Positions 1 through 6,079 of a stretch of DNA of 48,816 bases are shown here, one piece after another. A program made the translations under genes and the position numbers. Source of the DNA: a virus; IMG/VR virus record IMGVR_UViG_3300025395_000011, positions 1 to 48,816 of that record. One strand, 5' to 3'. The first letter of the stretch is position 1. Each line of letters begins with the position of its first letter. The notes beneath the pieces were generated by a model, which saw only the letters and a list, made by a program, of their open reading frames with translations, was not told the origin of the DNA and made no database searches.

Positions 1-2
1 AT

Positions 3-182
3 CCAGTCATGCGCTATATTGATGTGCTAAAAGACAGAGTAAAAATGCTTGAAAAGGAATGTGCCGTTGCTAATGCTCAAATGGATAAAATGGAAGCCAT
101 TATATCCGCCTACCAAAAAATAACAAACTTAAACATAACAATCAACGAGGATAACGATGACAACAAACCAAAGTACGACTGA
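3..182 (+). CDS. Partial small protein, coiled-coil-like
   Basis: An open frame enters from the left edge and stops at a TGA ending at 182. The first in-window ATG is at 9, so the gene could be complete at 57 residues, or longer and truncated by the window edge. The visible part is rich in Lys, Glu, Asp and Met with spaced hydrophobics (segments such as VLKDRVKMLEKE), which suggests one long helix, followed by an Asn/Asp/Lys-rich tail. Its end overlaps the next start (157) by 26 bases. I do not recognise the family. Confidence 0.5.
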   Translation, partial: PVMRYIDVLKDRVKMLEKECAVANAQMDKMEAIISAYQKITNLNITINEDNDDNKPKYD

Positions 183-402
183 CAACCCACATTATATGAC
201 GCCTGAAGAAGCGCAAGAAGTTGGCTGTGTAATGTCAATGGGAAGGCAAAATCCCAGCATTGTTTATCAAACGTGCCTTGGCCCCAAGTGCATGGCTTGG
301 CGGTGGGGAAAAGAATTGGTGGAATATGAAAACAAACCTTTTCTTCAAGACATATGGCGGAATAGCACAACCCACGGCTATTGCGGGATGGTGCGGTCAT
401 GA
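157..402 (+). CDS. Four-cysteine small phage protein (KCMAWRW / GYCGM family)
   Basis: This 81-residue protein has four cysteines in the order GC-VMS near residue 23, TCLGPKC in the middle and GYCGM at the end, with the signature KCMAWRW around the third cysteine. I recall similar small proteins with a C-x4-CMAWRW core and a terminal GYCG in many phages of Proteobacteria, where their function is unknown. The four cysteines suggest a bound metal or Fe-S cluster (inference). A paralogue with the same signature lies on the minus strand at 8235-8471. The stop overlaps the next start as ATGA at 399-402, which indicates coupled translation. Confidence 0.8.
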   Translation: MTTNQSTTDNPHYMTPEEAQEVGCVMSMGRQNPSIVYQTCLGPKCMAWRWGKELVEYENKPFLQDIWRNSTTHGYCGMVRS

Positions 403-608
403 ATGAATGGCAACCAATAGAAACCTGCCCAAAGGATCATTGGGTATTGGTGTATGAACCCGGATGGCATCTTATGGTCGCTAAATGGATTTACGATGAC
501 CAATGGCGGTATGCCAAGGGTACAGACGGCGTTTATTTATCTTGCCGTCCTACGCATTGGATGATGTTGCCCATATGCCCTGCTGATTGGGAGGGCGGTC
601 ATGAATGA
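399..608 (+). CDS. DUF551-like small protein
   Basis: The chosen start at 399 gives a 69-residue protein beginning MNEWQPIETCPKD. It overlaps the upstream stop as ATGA and follows a GGGATGG stretch. An in-frame upstream ATG at 381 would lie inside the previous gene and is less likely. The opening W-x-PIE-T-x-PKD and the later RPTHWMMLP are the hallmarks of DUF551-like phage proteins (pattern: W-PIETAPKDG ... THW-PLP). The role is unknown. These usually sit in accessory clusters of small genes, as here. Confidence 0.75.
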   Translation: MNEWQPIETCPKDHWVLVYEPGWHLMVAKWIYDDQWRYAKGTDGVYLSCRPTHWMMLPICPADWEGGHE

Positions 609-888
609 CATGGAACGAATAGCCGATTTACTTTTACCCCGTGTTCGGGGATTGGAAATTGAAATACTGAAGCCTGTATATCCTCATGTATATACCAATT
701 TGGATTTGATTGAGGATAATCTGGTTGTAATCGTTCAGACATCTGAAGATCCATTATTGATACAGGGTTATACGATTTTGTTTAAATCAGAAGTAGAAGA
801 TGGCACTTGGAAGGATGTGGTTGTGCAAAGGATAAAAGATAAATTTAAACTTCTGGCGGCATGGAAGAACGGGGAAACGGTGCAATGA
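601..888 (+). CDS. Hypothetical protein, 95 residues
   Basis: It starts at 601 and overlaps the previous stop by eight bases, following GGGAGGGCGGTC as a likely ribosome site. The protein is mixed alpha/beta in character with several hydrophobic strands (EDNLVVIVQTSEDP, QGYTILFKSEVED) and no cysteines, membrane segments or motif that I recognise. It ends in an ATGA overlap with the next small gene. Its reality rests on the tight packing in the operon and normal composition. Function is unknown. Confidence 0.65.
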   Translation: MNDMERIADLLLPRVRGLEIEILKPVYPHVYTNLDLIEDNLVVIVQTSEDPLLIQGYTILFKSEVEDGTWKDVVVQRIKDKFKLLAAWKNGETVQ

Positions 889-1004
889 GACAGTGGATAG
901 TCCGCCATGAACGGGACGGCGACAACATTTGTGCGCTGTGGGAGAACGAAGACGGCGACAGGTGGTATGTGCAGATCGTGGTTAACGGGGAGGTGCAGTG
1001 GTGA
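885..1004 (+). CDS. Tiny hypothetical protein, 39 residues
   Basis: The ATG at 885 overlaps the upstream TGA (ATGA) and the TGA at 1002-1004 overlaps the next ATG at 1004, so the frame is locked between two neighbours in the coupled style used all along this cluster. The product starts MRQWIVRHERDGDN and ends YVQIVVNGEVQW. It is acidic and tryptophan-rich, and could be a small beta hairpin or sheet. I do not recognise a family. Because it is so short, the call depends mainly on the two start/stop overlaps. Confidence 0.55.
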   Translation: MRQWIVRHERDGDNICALWENEDGDRWYVQIVVNGEVQW

Positions 1005-1330
1005 TGAATATTGCTGAAAAAATGGCTGCTGATATTGCATTGGCTATGGATGGTGGAGAATGGAAAGATGGAAAATGGTATAGCAAATTCCACCGTGATG
1101 CTTGGATCAAGGCTGTCAAACCATACGCCGATGAGATTGAACGGCTGCGGGGTTCATATGAAGACTGCATCAATGCTGTTGATACTATAATCAATGACGG
1201 AATGACTGAGCCAGCAAAATTTGCCAAAATTCAACACAGTGGGTTTACCGCGTATAACTACATGATCGCAATGGCGGAAGACATAAAAGATGAAATTAAA
1301 AAACGGGCTGCACTGAAGGAGGGTGAGTGA
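1004..1330 (+). CDS. DEIERLR-array protein 1
   Basis: This 108-residue protein starts at the ATG at 1004 (TGATG overlap). An in-frame GTG at 998 is less likely. It carries ADEIERLR near residue 45, encoded by a 20-base block at 1130-1149 that recurs with one or two changes in the next three array genes. It ends ALKEGE, encoded by the first copy of the GGAGGGTGAGTGATG junction. The rest is helix-prone (NIAEKMAADIALAMDGG; YNYMIAMAEDIKDEIKK). Small phage proteins with an EAADEIERLR motif are common, but I know of no function. Unlike its siblings it lacks the MDIVERLR opening. Confidence 0.7.
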   Translation: MNIAEKMAADIALAMDGGEWKDGKWYSKFHRDAWIKAVKPYADEIERLRGSYEDCINAVDTIINDGMTEPAKFAKIQHSGFTAYNYMIAMAEDIKDEIKKRAALKEGE

Positions 1331-1650
1331 TGGATATTGTTGAACGGTTGCGGGATCGTAAAGAAACAATTATTGGGTGGGTTGTTAATTTTGATACATG
1401 TGAAGCCGCTGATGAAATTGAACGGTTGCGGGAAGCGTTAAATATTTTCATGGCGGTAGACCCCGATAAGACCAGCAACTGGTTGTATAAGCGGGAAAAA
1501 GCAGAAGCACTTGTCAAGGAATCCTTGTCAACTGGTAAGCAATTCTTACAAGTTTGGCCGTGGAAATGCCCTATCGGAAAAACAGATTGCAATGAAAATT
1601 GTGGAAGATATGGTTGGGCAATTAGCCCGTGCCGCACTGAAGGAGGGTGA
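1330..1650 (+). CDS. DEIERLR-array protein 2
   Basis: Starts at ATG 1330, which shares its first base with the TGA of the upstream gene. The protein opens MDIVERLRDRKET and has CEAADEIERLREAL from about residue 25, two motifs that share the ERLR core at both protein and DNA level. The C-terminal part is different from its siblings and contains three cysteines (KCPIGKTDCNENCGRYGW), so a metal site is possible there. It ends RTEGG, reading the same junction repeat in another frame than its siblings (which end LKEGE). Function unknown. Confidence 0.7.
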   Translation: MDIVERLRDRKETIIGWVVNFDTCEAADEIERLREALNIFMAVDPDKTSNWLYKREKAEALVKESLSTGKQFLQVWPWKCPIGKTDCNENCGRYGWAISPCRTEGG

Positions 1651-1653
1651 GTG

Positions 1654-1728
1654 ATGTCAGACCATGCGATTGAATTTATATGCAATACGGTTTTCTGGAT
1701 AGTTCTTGTATATTTATGGTTTCGTTGA
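1654..1728 (+). CDS. Putative 24-residue membrane microprotein
   Basis: An ATG at 1654 lies directly behind a copy of the array junction GGAGGGTGAGTGATG, which supplies a strong ribosome site. The frame ends at 1728, just where the next junction copy begins. The peptide starts MSDHAIEF and is then almost entirely hydrophobic and aromatic (CNTVFWIVLVYLWF), ending in Arg. That is the layout of a single-span membrane microprotein with a cytoplasmic N-terminus or a short anchor. No family is recognised. The precise fit between two junction repeats is the main evidence that it is translated. Confidence 0.5.
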   Translation: MSDHAIEFICNTVFWIVLVYLWFR

Positions 1729-1741
1729 AGGAGGGTGAGTG

Positions 1742-1999
1742 ATGGATATTGTAGAACGGTTGCGGCAAGAAATTGCTGGGTACACAGACGGCCCAATTGA
1801 GGCGGCTGAAGCAACGATGCATGAAGCCGCCGATGAGATTGAACGGCTGCGCATTAATATGTATCAAGCAATGCATCATGCTGCTGAAATTTGGAAGGAA
1901 AATGGGAAAAAATTAGACGACCAACTTGGCGTTGTTGCTTTGATATTAGCCAATGGATTAGGCATTATCCCTGACGCCGCACTGAAGGAGGGTGAGTGA
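1742..1999 (+). CDS. DEIERLR-array protein 3
   Basis: The ATG at 1742 is the start in the third junction copy. The 85-residue product opens MDIVERLRQEIAG, carries HEAADEIERLR near residue 30 and ends AALKEGE. The segment between the motifs and the tail (QAMHHAAEIWKENGKKLDDQLGVVALILANGLG) is helix-prone and not shared with the siblings. The gene is bounded on both sides by the same junction repeat, so it looks like one cassette in a tandem series. Function unknown. Confidence 0.7.
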   Translation: MDIVERLRQEIAGYTDGPIEAAEATMHEAADEIERLRINMYQAMHHAAEIWKENGKKLDDQLGVVALILANGLGIIPDAALKEGE

Positions 2000-2283
2000 T
2001 GGACATTGTTGAACAATTACGCAAATGTGCAAATACTATTTACCATCAAGATGGTTACACGTTTCGCCTTGGATTGCAGAACGAAGCTGCCGATGAGATT
2101 GAACGGTTGCGGCAAGCATTACAATTAATTGCGGATCATCCCGTTGAACAATCTGGGCAATGGCAGGTTGGTGCAAAAGAAATGCAAAATATAGCTAATT
2201 CCGCGTTAAAAGATCCTGCCGCCTTGGGCTATGGGATCGTTAAAAAAGTATTGAAAGATCATGGTCTTTGGGAGGGTGAGTGA
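1999..2283 (+). CDS. DEIERLR-array protein 4
   Basis: Starts at ATG 1999 in the fourth junction copy and ends at the fifth (2271-2285). The 94-residue protein opens MDIVEQLRKCANT, has NEAADEIERLRQALQL near residue 30 and ends GLWEGE. The middle contains a stretch typical of extended array members in other phages (NIANSALKDPAALG). It shares the two ends with its siblings but not the variable interior. No catalytic motif is visible. It is probably a helical or coiled-coil small protein. Confidence 0.7.
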   Translation: MDIVEQLRKCANTIYHQDGYTFRLGLQNEAADEIERLRQALQLIADHPVEQSGQWQVGAKEMQNIANSALKDPAALGYGIVKKVLKDHGLWEGE

Positions 2284-2525
2284 TGTGTAACAGAAAGGGC
2301 GAACCCATGACGGGATACCAAAGCAAGAAGCTATCGGCGGAAATCCGGTGGCTGGGGCCGTACCCGCCTAATACCCGCCATGCTGATCCTGAGACGATGG
2401 ATCATATCATTGACCTGCGTAAGAAATTGGCAGAGGCGGAAAGGCAGCGGGACAACGCATTGGACAGGGTCGTGTTCATGCAAAAGAAGGTGGCGGAAAT
2501 GAAGGAGGCTCTGGGCTTAAAATGA
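2283..2525 (+). CDS. Small helical protein at end of the array
   Basis: The ATG at 2283 comes from the last junction copy, but the product (80 residues, MCNRKGEPMTGYQSKK...) lacks MDIVERLR and DEIERLR. A second in-frame ATG lies at residue 9. The second half is a charged heptad-like helix (LRKKLAEAERQRDNALDRV, then FMQKKVAEMKEALG), so a coiled coil is likely. The N-terminal part contains GPYPPNTRHADPET, a proline-rich linker. Function unknown. Confidence 0.65.
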   Translation: MCNRKGEPMTGYQSKKLSAEIRWLGPYPPNTRHADPETMDHIIDLRKKLAEAERQRDNALDRVVFMQKKVAEMKEALGLK

Positions 2526-2617
2526 CCAGTCTGACTACTTTAGCCGCGTTGTTTTACGTGGCGCATACGTTCTGTTGTTTTGTTTTGCTGTGCGTTTTAA
2601 TGTGGAGGAATGGATAA
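2522..2617 (+). CDS. Putative 31-residue membrane microprotein
   Basis: The ATG at 2522 overlaps the upstream TGA (ATGA) and the TAA at 2615-2617 overlaps the next ATG (TAATG). The peptide is one hydrophobic span of about 24 residues from position 3 (SLTTLAALFYVAHTFCCF then VLLCVLM), ending MWRNG, so a positively charged C-terminus after a single transmembrane helix. Three cysteines lie in the span. Evidence is the overlap on both sides and the clean membrane profile. Family unknown. Confidence 0.5.
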   Translation: MTSLTTLAALFYVAHTFCCFVLLCVLMWRNG

Positions 2618-2817
2618 TGGCTTTTATGAACAAGAGAAGTAAAAGTGGAAGGAGGGGTGGTGGCAGTGGAACATCAAGGATTGAGATGCCAATGGTGCGT
2701 TTGGTTTCCGCTAAACAAGAACGGCGGATAGAAAAGATACGGGCGGCATTTCAGCCTGAAGCTAAACCGAAGGTAACATTACCTAAATTTTCATGGGACA
2801 AAAAAGATGACGAATAA
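2617..2817 (+). CDS. Basic small protein
   Basis: The start at 2617 (TAATG) follows GTGGAGGAATGGATA, a strong ribosome site. An upstream alternative start at 2575 would lie inside the microprotein gene. The 66-residue product is very basic at the start (MAFMNKRSKSGRRGGGSG) and in the middle (RLVSAKQERRIEKIRAAF), with a proline-rich acidic end (PKFSWDKKDDE). It could bind nucleic acid, which is an inference from charge only. It overlaps the next gene by 11 bases. Confidence 0.65.
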   Translation: MAFMNKRSKSGRRGGGSGTSRIEMPMVRLVSAKQERRIEKIRAAFQPEAKPKVTLPKFSWDKKDDE

Positions 2818-3016
2818 CGAATTAGAGGCGGCATTACAGGAAGCAATCGCGTTGATTGCAATAGCGGTTCATATGGCGAACGATCCTGAAGATCGGTTAC
2901 AGTTTAAGGAAAAGTGGATCAATAAGGCTAACGAAGTAGTTCGGGGATATTTTGATTATGTCAAACGTGAGGCAGATAGCGCAGAAACACGGCATCAGGA
3001 TTGGATCGGAGACTAA
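2807..3016 (+). CDS. Small helical protein, 69 residues
   Basis: Opens MTNNELEAALQEAIALIAIAV and is predicted by eye to be all-helical, with ADSAETRHQDWIGD at the end. It overlaps the gene before by 11 bases and the primase zinc-finger frame after it by 59 bases, so its last 20 residues are encoded by DNA also used in another frame. No family is recognised. Its position just before the primase suggests expression with replication genes. Confidence 0.6.
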   Translation: MTNNELEAALQEAIALIAIAVHMANDPEDRLQFKEKWINKANEVVRGYFDYVKREADSAETRHQDWIGD

Positions 3017-3269
3017 GGCGGCGCAAAAGACAATTTGCCCAAAGTGCAGCAGTAAACGGGTTCACGCATACGATCATTGCCTATCGGTAAGGATTGACGC
3101 TACGGGTATAGGGTGGCGGTGCTTTCATTGCGGGTGGACAGGCGGGGAAATGACGGATGCTTTCAGAACTTCATCAAAAATGGTTGGAAAAACGCGGGAT
3201 CAACATCAACACCGCGATCCATATGGGGACTTACTCAGGAAGGCGCGGGCCGGATGGGCAGGTCGTTAG
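2958..3269 (+). CDS. Primase zinc-binding domain protein (separate frame)
   Basis: The product (103 residues from ATG 2958) contains CPKCSSKR near residue 27 and, after the strand segment LSVRIDATGIGW, CFHCGWTGG. Two CxxC knuckles around a short beta sheet are the zinc-binding domain of T7 gp4-type primase-helicases, which reads the template trinucleotide during primer synthesis. In T7 this domain is the N-terminus of one polypeptide. Here it is in a different frame from the TOPRIM-helicase that follows at 3157. The last 38 residues, after WTGGEM, overlap the helicase gene and look like out-of-frame reading. Either the domain works in trans, or a plus-1 frameshift or a base error separates the two halves. 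Confidence 0.8.
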   Translation: MSNVRQIAQKHGIRIGSETKAAQKTICPKCSSKRVHAYDHCLSVRIDATGIGWRCFHCGWTGGEMTDAFRTSSKMVGKTRDQHQHRDPYGDLLRKARAGWAGR

Positions 3270-4647
3270 TCATCCTGAAGGGGATGTCTTGTGTTTTCCG
3301 TTCATCAAGGACGGGGAAATAGTCGGCCACAAATACAGGGGGCCGAAAAAGTCATTTTGGCAACAAGCAAACGGAAGGAAACAGTTTTACAATGCGGACA
3401 TTCTCACAGACCCTGCGCTACACGACGGAAGCGTTTCCCTTGTTATTACTGAGGGAGAGGTTGACGCACTGGCGGTGGCAACTGCCGGATACCCATATGT
3501 TGTCTCCGTCCCAGACGGTGCGCCGCCTCCCCGTGACGCGGATGGACGGCTCATTGTCGTTCCACGGACAACAGATGATATCGTACCAGATGCCGATACA
3601 AAATTCGGATACATCACCGCCGACTGGGAAAGCCTTACGAAGATCCGTCGGATCATCATAGCGGTTGATAACGACGATGCGGGGCGGCGGTTAGGGGATG
3701 AACTTGTCCGCCGCCTTGATCGGGTTCGGTGTTCGTTTGTAACGTTTCCCGAAACCTGCAAAGATTTTAATGAGGTTTTGGTAAATCACGGTTCTGATAC
3801 CGTGCGGGAAATTATAGGGGCGGCAAAACCTTATCCGGTTGATGGGGTTTACAAGCTATCGGACTTTCCGCCTGAGGAGCCGATTACAACCTACACAACG
3901 GGTTGGGGTTCATTGGATCAGTATATCCGCCCATATTTAGGGGCGTTTATGGTTGTGGGTGGGTTTCCGGGGCATGGTAAATCAACGTGGACGCTCCAGT
4001 TCGCCGCTAACATGGCAAGGTTGCACGGTTGGGGGGTTGCGGTTGCATCCTTTGAAATGAAGGTTGTCCCGTATGTCACTGACACCCTCATGTCCACGTT
4101 TCTGCAAGGTCCGATTAAGTTTGCGGCTCCGGTTAACCGTAAACGGGCGGTTGAGTTCGTTGAGGATCGGTTTACGTTTATCGCGCCGGAAAAAGGGGAT
4201 AGTGACACGGATCATGACATTGATTGGTTGATTGACCGGATGCAGGTTGCGGTTATCCGTGGCGGTTGCAAGATGGTTTTGATTGATCCGTTTAATGAGA
4301 TTGAGCAGAATAAAAAGCGGGATGAAACCACAACCGAATATATCGGGCGGGCGATTAGGAAGCTGAAGGCGTTCGCAATGCAATATAATGTGTTGGTCTG
4401 CGTTGTGGCTCATCCGACCAAGGGTTCCGCCCATTTGGATAGTGCCGATTTGGGGTTATACAATATCGCGGACAGCTCACACTTCGCAAATAAGGCGGAT
4501 ATCGGGCTTATTATCGGTCGGGTTGGTGATCCGAAGGTTGATGTCATAACGGGGATTTACATTAAAAAAATCAGGTATCAACCAGACGCTGGCACGTTGG
4601 GTGAGGCTTTTTTAACCTTTGACAAAAGTACGCGGTTGTTTTCTTGA
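3157..4647 (+). CDS. TOPRIM primase / replicative DNA helicase (T7 gp4-like)
   Basis: This 496-residue protein has a primase half with TEGEVDALAV (catalytic Glu near residue 99) and a TOPRIM acidic loop IIIAVDNDDAG (Asp 171-174). The helicase half is RecA-like, with Walker A GFPGHGKST (269-277), Walker B MVLIDPFNEIE (Asp 377) and VVAHPTKG (a DnaB/T7 H4-region-like block). It should unwind the replication fork as a hexamer and lay primers. The zinc-binding domain expected at the N-terminus is missing and is encoded just upstream in an overlapping frame. An in-frame TGA at 3151-3153 precedes the start, so ATG 3157 (after GGCGGGGAAATGACGG) is the first possible one. A terminator follows. Confidence 0.92.
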   Translation: MLSELHQKWLEKRGININTAIHMGTYSGRRGPDGQVVSHPEGDVLCFPFIKDGEIVGHKYRGPKKSFWQQANGRKQFYNADILTDPALHDGSVSLVITEGEVDALAVATAGYPYVVSVPDGAPPPRDADGRLIVVPRTTDDIVPDADTKFGYITADWESLTKIRRIIIAVDNDDAGRRLGDELVRRLDRVRCSFVTFPETCKDFNEVLVNHGSDTVREIIGAAKPYPVDGVYKLSDFPPEEPITTYTTGWGSLDQYIRPYLGAFMVVGGFPGHGKSTWTLQFAANMARLHGWGVAVASFEMKVVPYVTDTLMSTFLQGPIKFAAPVNRKRAVEFVEDRFTFIAPEKGDSDTDHDIDWLIDRMQVAVIRGGCKMVLIDPFNEIEQNKKRDETTTEYIGRAIRKLKAFAMQYNVLVCVVAHPTKGSAHLDSADLGLYNIADSSHFANKADIGLIIGRVGDPKVDVITGIYIKKIRYQPDAGTLGEAFLTFDKSTRLFS

Positions 4648-4704
4648 AACCGTTATTGTATGGTTAAGACAAGGCTCCCGTTCGTCTCCGGCGGTTGTAG
4701 CTTG

Positions 4705-4747
4705 GGGCGGTTGGCTTTCATCCCCGTTGTGCCGACCGCCCTTTTTT
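4705..4747 (+). terminator. Rho-independent terminator after primase-helicase
   Basis: GGGCGGTTGGC (4705-4715) pairs with GCCGACCGCCC (4731-4741) over 11 pairs including one G-U, with a 15-base loop, followed by a run of six T (4742-4747). It closes the left plus-strand unit before the converging minus-strand genes. No matching T-run exists for the other direction. Confidence 0.88.
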
Positions 4748-4833
4748 ATGTTTAACCTATTGCAAAATAAAGAAAAACCGGATAGGTTAGTATCCGGTTC
4801 TTTGACATTGTGAAGTATGTTTCGGGGTGCGGG

Positions 4834-5064
4834 TTATAGGTTACCGCTCCGGTTCATAGGGTTGTAACCCGTTGGGTTAGGTTCGGGGTTCGGTTTAGGT
4901 TCAAGTTTAATTATTATTTCGGTTACGCGATCAATGATCGGGTTGTCGTAAGTGTCAAAGGTTGACAGGCGGTCAAATAACGCATGAACCGCCGTTTCAT
5001 CTGGCGCGTCAATTTCGTAGGTTTTAGTGCCTGAAAATTCAACGGTTACGGTAAATTGTGGCAT
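4834..5064 (-). CDS. Small protein with proline/asparagine tail
   Basis: The start at 5064 gives a 76-residue protein (MPQFTVTVEFSGTKTYEID...) preceded by AGGGGAGGGG, a strong ribosome site. The frame is open further upstream to 5211, but that stretch lies inside the GP88 gene. The body looks like a short beta/alpha fold with YEIDAPDETAVHALF, a pattern reminiscent of small DpnD/PcfM-like domains (weak resemblance). The tail is low complexity, KPNPEPNPTGYNP. It is 13 bases downstream of the GP88-family gene and is probably co-transcribed with it. Confidence 0.6.
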   Translation of the reverse strand: MPQFTVTVEFSGTKTYEIDAPDETAVHALFDRLSTFDTYDNPIIDRVTEIIIKLEPKPNPEPNPTGYNPMNRSGNL

Positions 5065-5077
5065 GGTTTCCCCTCCC

Positions 5078-5821
5078 CTATGCGTTATGGGTTTCATAAT
5101 TGCGGATAACAAAACCGGATTGATCCCGTTTCGCTTTATGACCTTTGGGGGATAATCCAACAATAACACCCTTTGGATCAAGAAACCGTAAATCATGCTT
5201 ATCCCCGTCAATAACGGGATAACCTAAATACGTTTCCGGTAAACCGTGATCGAAAATGGCGGCAACATTGACCCCCCGTGCCAATAGCGCCCGCGCAATC
5301 GGTTCGTTTGTTTCTGATAGGCTGAAGGTTAAATGGTAATTAGGCGGCAATTTCCGGTTAAATCGGTTAGGGTTCTTTGTATAATCCAGAAATGGGATAG
5401 CAGGGAAAGCTTCCATAATATTGCGATAGGTTAAACCGTTAACCGTAACCGCAACCCCTTCGTAAGCGATATCCGTTGAACCGTTAGGGCGGATTGCGGG
5501 TTTTAAACCGTCTTTTTTAGCGTTATCGATTAGTTTTTGAACGTGATAGGCGAATTCTTGCATATATTCGGAACGGTATTTCATAAAGAAAACCATTTTG
5601 CGCTTGCGGCTATCCCGTACGGTTTCCGACATTGCAGCTTGTCCGGAATGTTCACCTAAGCATAACGCAATGCATCCGGCGCTTGCGTGTGAACAAAGGT
5701 TTCCGACACCGCCCGATTTATGAGGCGCACCGTAATTTATCCCGTTAAGATAACCGTATGAATTCGCCTTAACCGCTTTCGGACTATCCACCGAAAGAAA
5801 CCGTTTGAATTGAATTTTCAT
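5078..5821 (-). CDS. GP88-family protein
   Basis: This 247-residue product matches my memory of the phage gene product 88 family (Pfam GP88): an opening NSYGYLNGINYGAP, a cysteine cluster NLCSHASAGCIALCLGEHSG (Cys 43, 50, 54), RPNGSTDIAYEG in the middle and FLDYTKNPNRFN after it. The molecular function of the family is not established to my knowledge. The three conserved cysteines hint at a metal or Fe-S site (inference). It is transcribed divergently from the DUF932 gene. Its start codon is two bases behind AAACGGGGGTTT on its strand, the same leader as the DUF932 gene and the gene at 7040. Confidence 0.85.
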   Translation of the reverse strand: MKIQFKRFLSVDSPKAVKANSYGYLNGINYGAPHKSGGVGNLCSHASAGCIALCLGEHSGQAAMSETVRDSRKRKMVFFMKYRSEYMQEFAYHVQKLIDNAKKDGLKPAIRPNGSTDIAYEGVAVTVNGLTYRNIMEAFPAIPFLDYTKNPNRFNRKLPPNYHLTFSLSETNEPIARALLARGVNVAAIFDHGLPETYLGYPVIDGDKHDLRFLDPKGVIVGLSPKGHKAKRDQSGFVIRNYETHNA

Positions 5822-5823
5822 TT

Positions 5824-5856
5824 AAACCCCCGTTTAAATTGGATCAGGATTGATCC
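5824..5856 (-). promoter_or_regulatory. Shared leader and hairpin before GP88 gene
   Basis: On the minus strand GGATCA-ATCC-TGATCC (5841-5856), a perfect 6-bp inverted repeat with a 4-base loop, is followed by AATTT and then AAACGGGGGTTT (5824-5835) just before the ATG. The G-run is the likely ribosome site, with AAAC/GTTT able to pair around it. The same arrangement occurs before the genes at 6080 and 7040. Confidence 0.6.
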
Positions 5857-5857
5857 T

Positions 5858-5943
5858 ACTGATAAGCATAATTGCGAATTAGTGAAAAGCAAGCGAAAAA
5901 TGTTATTGAAGTGAAAAAATTTTATCTTTTTCACTGATAAGCA
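5858..5943 (-). repeat. Two GCTTATCAGT boxes in the divergent intergenic region
   Basis: On the minus strand TATGCTTATCAGT (5858-5870) and TTTGCTTATCAGTGAA (5930-5945) share GCTTATCAGT. They resemble the ATGCTAATCAGTGAAG boxes at 7569 and 7594, with one base changed. They lie between the divergent GP88 and DUF932 genes. They may be operators or promoter elements (inference). Confidence 0.5.
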
Positions 5944-5973
5944 AAAAAGCGATTTAATAGGCGGTTTATGCTT

Positions 5974-5979
5974 TATAAT
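5974..5979 (+). promoter_or_regulatory. Possible sigma70 -10 box upstream of DUF932 gene
   Basis: A perfect TATAAT lies in the AT-rich 258-base divergent region. No good -35 box is present 16-18 bases upstream (GATTTA at best), so it would need an activator or is chance. The transcript would start about 90 bases before the leader. Confidence 0.3.
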
Positions 5980-6044
5980 ATATAGGCGAAAATTAATTTC
6001 AATTTACCGCTTGCAATCAACAAAAAATTGATTTACAAAAAATA

Positions 6045-6076
6045 CGCGCAATAACGCGCTACATAAACGGGGGTTT
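6045..6076 (+). promoter_or_regulatory. Shared leader and hairpin before DUF932 gene
   Basis: CGCG-CAATAA-CGCG (6045-6058), a 4-bp stem, is followed six bases later by AAACGGGGGTTT (6065-6076), three bases before the ATG at 6080. The layout matches the leaders of the GP88 gene and of the gene at 7040, although this hairpin is weaker. Confidence 0.55.
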
Positions 6077-6079
6077 ATT

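Noticed and set aside
1296-1814. 172-codon minus-strand open frame across the DEIERLR array
   Set aside because: It is antisense to four well-supported small genes and its apparent repeats are the shadow of the junction repeat.
3387-3761. 124-codon minus-strand open frame inside the primase gene
   Set aside because: Antisense to TOPRIM motifs. Ser/Arg-rich composition is typical of shadow frames.
4619-4813. Plus-strand open frame of 64 codons after the helicase
   Set aside because: It overlaps the end of the helicase and runs through the terminator stem-loop, lacks a good ribosome site and has no family features.
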